Source of the DNA: Bacteroidota bacterium
Lineage (GTDB): Bacteria; Bacteroidota; Bacteroidia; AKYH767-A; OLB10
Reading direction: 5' to 3'
Length of the DNA stretch: 64,000 bases
Assembly: GCA_016713445.1 (NCBI GenBank)
Contig: JADJPB010000010.1
Coordinates: 62,001 to 126,000, forward strand
Shown here: positions 61,898-64,000 of the stretch, piece after piece
Position numbering within the stretch: position 1 is the stretch's first letter
Layout: each line of letters begins with the position of its first letter
Program-made: the position numbers and the translations under genes
The notes under the pieces: generated by a model
Database searches by the model: none
What the model saw: the letters and a program-made list of their open reading frames with translations, nothing else
Told to the model about the DNA's origin: nothing

Positions 61898-63178
61898 TTA
61901 TTTTATTACCTCGAATTTCTTTCCAAAGTTTTGTTGATTGCTGATGACTATTGCTACATAGGTTCCCGTAGCATAATCATTTACATCTACCCTATAGTCA
62001 ATTTCACCAGAAGGATGATAACTATGATCTAAAAGATGAATTAACTTTCCCTTCAAATCAGTAATAATAATATACAATGGGGTCGCTGTCGATAAATCTA
62101 TTTTTAAGTGAATTACATCTTTCGATGGATTAGGATATAAAGAAATTTCATGCGCATCCCCAAAAGTAGCTTCGGGTAAAAACCCAGACAATAATCCATA
62201 CTTATAAACAGTGCTTCCTACACAAATGGGGCTTCCTCCTGGAGGAATAAACATACGATTCATATTCAATCCGTAGTTCATATAAATCCAAGAGGCTCCT
62301 CCATTATTACTTTCAAGATAGCCCACATTATGTTGAATCCCGAGCCAAATTGTGGTATCGTTGATTCCAGCAACGGCGCCTACATCACTTTGTGTAATTC
62401 CCGTTACAATAATTTCTTGCCATGTAATTCCGTCGTCGACTGTTTTAAACAACGCCGCGCTCGTAAAATCTTCAATTGACCCATATCCAATACCGTTAGG
62501 CTGAAAATACAATTTCCAGCAATACGTATTGGGTGCGCTTGCAAGAGCTACTCGCGCCCATGTTGCGCCTCCGTCTGTAGTGCGTAAAATGGTTGCTTTC
62601 TGTCCAGTTCCTGTATCACTTTTCCCTGTTACCAACCACGTTAAACTATCAAACATATATACATCAATTAACGCATTTGCTAAAGAGCTTAAATTGATGT
62701 GTGTCCAACTTGCACCAGCGTTATGCGAATAATATAAATTGCTTTCCGTAATCACTGAACCTACAGCAACAATCGAATTATTATAATGTGCGATCCCACA
62801 AATTCCCCACGCAGGTCGCGACGTAAGCAAAGAATTTATATTCGTCCATGTCGCACCACCGTCTTCTGTCTTAAAGATGCCCGCTGGAGTTGGGTTTTGT
62901 TGAAGTGTCCCTATAAATCCAACGCTATCATTAATAAACTCAATACTTCTTACATAGGCCGCAGGAAAGGTGCCGCTCATGTTCCAAGTCAGTCCAGCGT
63001 TAGTTGTTTTATAAATAGTATCATTTGCTTCTAGAAATCCGGTGGTGTCATTTATAAATGAAACATCTTCGATTCGCAATTCTGTTGGGGCATTGTTGAC
63101 TGGAAGCCATGTTAATTGGGAATACAACGAGTTCGTAAAAAACATGCCAACTAACAACAATAAAAAAATCTTTCTCAT
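61898..63178 (-). CDS. Secreted YCF48-like beta-propeller protein with T9SS tail
   Basis: 426 residues with signal peptide 1-20. Residues about 25-330 form YCF48/BNR-like blades. The repeated phrases are FINDSVGFIGTLQ, IFKTEDGGATWTNI, YYSHNAGASWTHINL, TILRTTDGGATWARVALAS and LFKTVDDGITWQEI. Such propellers bind proteins or act as surface scaffolds. A T9SS type A domain ends the protein (ISLYPNPSKDVIHLKI, YATGTYVAIVI, KKFEVIK). Enzymatic residues of sialidases are absent. It is likely a surface protein of unknown partner. Confidence 0.86.
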   Translation of the reverse strand: MRKIFLLLLVGMFFTNSLYSQLTWLPVNNAPTELRIEDVSFINDTTGFLEANDTIYKTTNAGLTWNMSGTFPAAYVRSIEFINDSVGFIGTLQQNPTPAGIFKTEDGGATWTNINSLLTSRPAWGICGIAHYNNSIVAVGSVITESNLYYSHNAGASWTHINLSSLANALIDVYMFDSLTWLVTGKSDTGTGQKATILRTTDGGATWARVALASAPNTYCWKLYFQPNGIGYGSIEDFTSAALFKTVDDGITWQEIIVTGITQSDVGAVAGINDTTIWLGIQHNVGYLESNNGGASWIYMNYGLNMNRMFIPPGGSPICVGSTVYKYGLLSGFLPEATFGDAHEISLYPNPSKDVIHLKIDLSTATPLYIIITDLKGKLIHLLDHSYHPSGEIDYRVDVNDYATGTYVAIVISNQQNFGKKFEVIK

Positions 63179-63324
63179 GGGTAACTATTTATTGAATAAA
63201 ATTAACATGAAATATTTATTCTTTCGACACACTTCAAATAGTTTTACTTAAAATTTACAATCGCTACGCGTTTTTATTTTACGCCATTACTTGAATGGGA
63301 TCTCATAAGTAGTAGTATAAGACG

Positions 63325-63780
63325 TTACAAAATTTCATCGATACTATATTGTATCTTATTTATGCTAATTTTATCTCCAACAGACTTCCCCATAAGCCCG
63401 CCTCCCAAAGGTGATTGTTTAGATAATAATAAAACATCGTGGCCATCTATAGAAATCTTTCCTAATCCCACACTCAGCAAAAACAAGCCCTTGTTGGTTT
63501 CAATCAATGAACCCATTTTCACTATACCAGAAGAGCTTCCAAAATCAATCTTTTCAAAGCGCTCTTTCATCAATGTCAGCTCTTGAAGTTGTCTTCCTAA
63601 TTTTTCTTGTTCTAAGTTCATCATTGCTCTTGAAGTCTCGTGCTTATCACCTGCCGAGCTTTTGGATTCGTTAGCAACTCCCTCTTGAAGAGCTTTGCCT
63701 TGCGCTTCAAATTCTGCTATTCTCTCATCCATGACATGGCGGGAAAACTCTATAATATGTTGCTTTTCTAATTTACTCAT
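63325..63780 (-). CDS. GreA/GreB family elongation factor-like protein
   Basis: 151 residues. The N-terminus has a coiled-coil stretch (about 15-75: AEFEAQGKALQEGVANESKS, SRAMMNLEQEKLGRQLQELT). The C-terminus resembles the GreA/GreB FKBP-like domain (VKMGSLIETNKGLFLLSVGL, LLLSKQSPLGGGLMGKSVGD, KISINKIQYSIDEIL). GreA and GreB rescue stalled RNA polymerase. The N-terminal part is shorter than in true GreA, so a regulatory Gfh-like or related role is possible. In Bacteroidota such proteins are sometimes misnamed 3-oxoacyl-ACP synthase. Confidence 0.8.
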   Translation of the reverse strand: MSKLEKQHIIEFSRHVMDERIAEFEAQGKALQEGVANESKSSAGDKHETSRAMMNLEQEKLGRQLQELTLMKERFEKIDFGSSSGIVKMGSLIETNKGLFLLSVGLGKISIDGHDVLLLSKQSPLGGGLMGKSVGDKISINKIQYSIDEIL

Positions 63781-63877
63781 TATACCTACGCCTTCTGCAA
63801 AGTTATAATTTTAATGGAAGGCGAAGGATTGAGTGCCGGTCGACGTCTAATAAATTCTAATTCCAAAATCTTCGATC

Positions 63878-64000
63878 TTGAAAACAACTCTTCTCCTCGT
63901 TTTTTTATTTTTTGTTAAACATGTCATTGCACAATCCCCTGTTATTACTTCGTGGTTGCAAAATACCTCTGGTAAAAAAGGAAGCCATTATGTTTCTGGA
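63878..64000 (+). CDS. YHYH-type secreted protein, N-terminal fragment at the window edge
   Basis: From TTG 63878 the sequence is open to the end of the window (41 codons). It gives a signal peptide (LLLVFLFFVKHVIAQ) then SPVITSWLQNTSGKKGSHYV. This matches the start of the YHYH protein at 27203 (signal then TNPAILSWLQNNTVTARHYV), so a paralogue begins here. No ATG lies in frame upstream before the stop at 63851, so TTG is the probable start. The body lies outside the window. Confidence 0.7.
   Translation, partial: MKTTLLLVFLFFVKHVIAQSPVITSWLQNTSGKKGSHYVSG

Overview
The window is chromosomal DNA of a Bacteroidota bacterium (Flavobacteriales/Chitinophagales-like; genus not determinable by eye). 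The evidence is an AT-rich sequence, about ten proteins ending in type IX secretion (T9SS) C-terminal sorting domains, two TonB-linked outer-membrane proteins with carboxypeptidase-regulatory plugs, Bacteroidota-type promoters (TTTG-N18-TAnnTTTG, TATCTTTG) and families such as DUF4407, DUF2490 and MbnP. No rRNA, tRNA, CRISPR array or transposase was seen.

Layout. 0-7 kb: end of a MATE exporter, an NDH-2 NADH dehydrogenase, a TonB-dependent receptor (minus strand), a DUF389 membrane protein and an AmpG-like MFS permease. 7-13 kb: secreted proteins, namely a small T9SS cargo, a GH18 chitinase, a proline-iminopeptidase-like lipoprotein, an orphan T9SS tail and a LamG cargo. 13-17 kb: DUF4407 and small membrane proteins. 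17-22 kb: one giant IgGFc-binding/PKD surface protein (minus). 22-24 kb: ABM monooxygenase, SIMPL protein, GNAT. 24-28.6 kb: a collinear ECF sigma factor, short membrane protein, Spy/CnrX-like sensor, MbnP, MauG/MbnH-like di-heme protein and secreted YHYH protein, probably a metal (copper)-responsive export system. 28.7-39 kb: GNAT, DUF2490, SulP permease, methyltransferase, T9SS cargo, VOC proteins, an outer-membrane beta-barrel protein, a c-type cytochrome lipoprotein. 39-41 kb: a nitrosative-stress/Fe-S repair cluster (RIC di-iron protein, hemerythrin, Rrf2 regulator). 41-48 kb: DinB, PD40 propeller, RluF, a haem/copper monooxygenase-like cargo, a deiodinase-like cargo, cold-shock proteins. 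48-54 kb: AhpD-like protein, NYN-LOTUS protein, and a TetR regulator divergent from a SulP bicarbonate-type transporter plus beta-carbonic anhydrase, then an MscS channel. 54-64 kb: GNAT-nitrilase fusion, Na+/H+ antiporter, GlnRS, a 1.05-kb tandem repeat array, GluRS, a YCF48-like cargo, a GreA/GreB-like protein and the start of a second YHYH protein.

A dominant technical feature is reading-frame damage. Roughly 30 one- or two-base indels are needed to restore the genes between about 39.2 and 48.1 kb. About ten occur in the rest of the window, many in A or T runs, and none was recognised from 48.2 to 63.8 kb. This looks more like poor consensus quality than true gene decay, because the proteins are well conserved on both sides of every break. 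Broken genes are therefore annotated as single loci with the breaks described.
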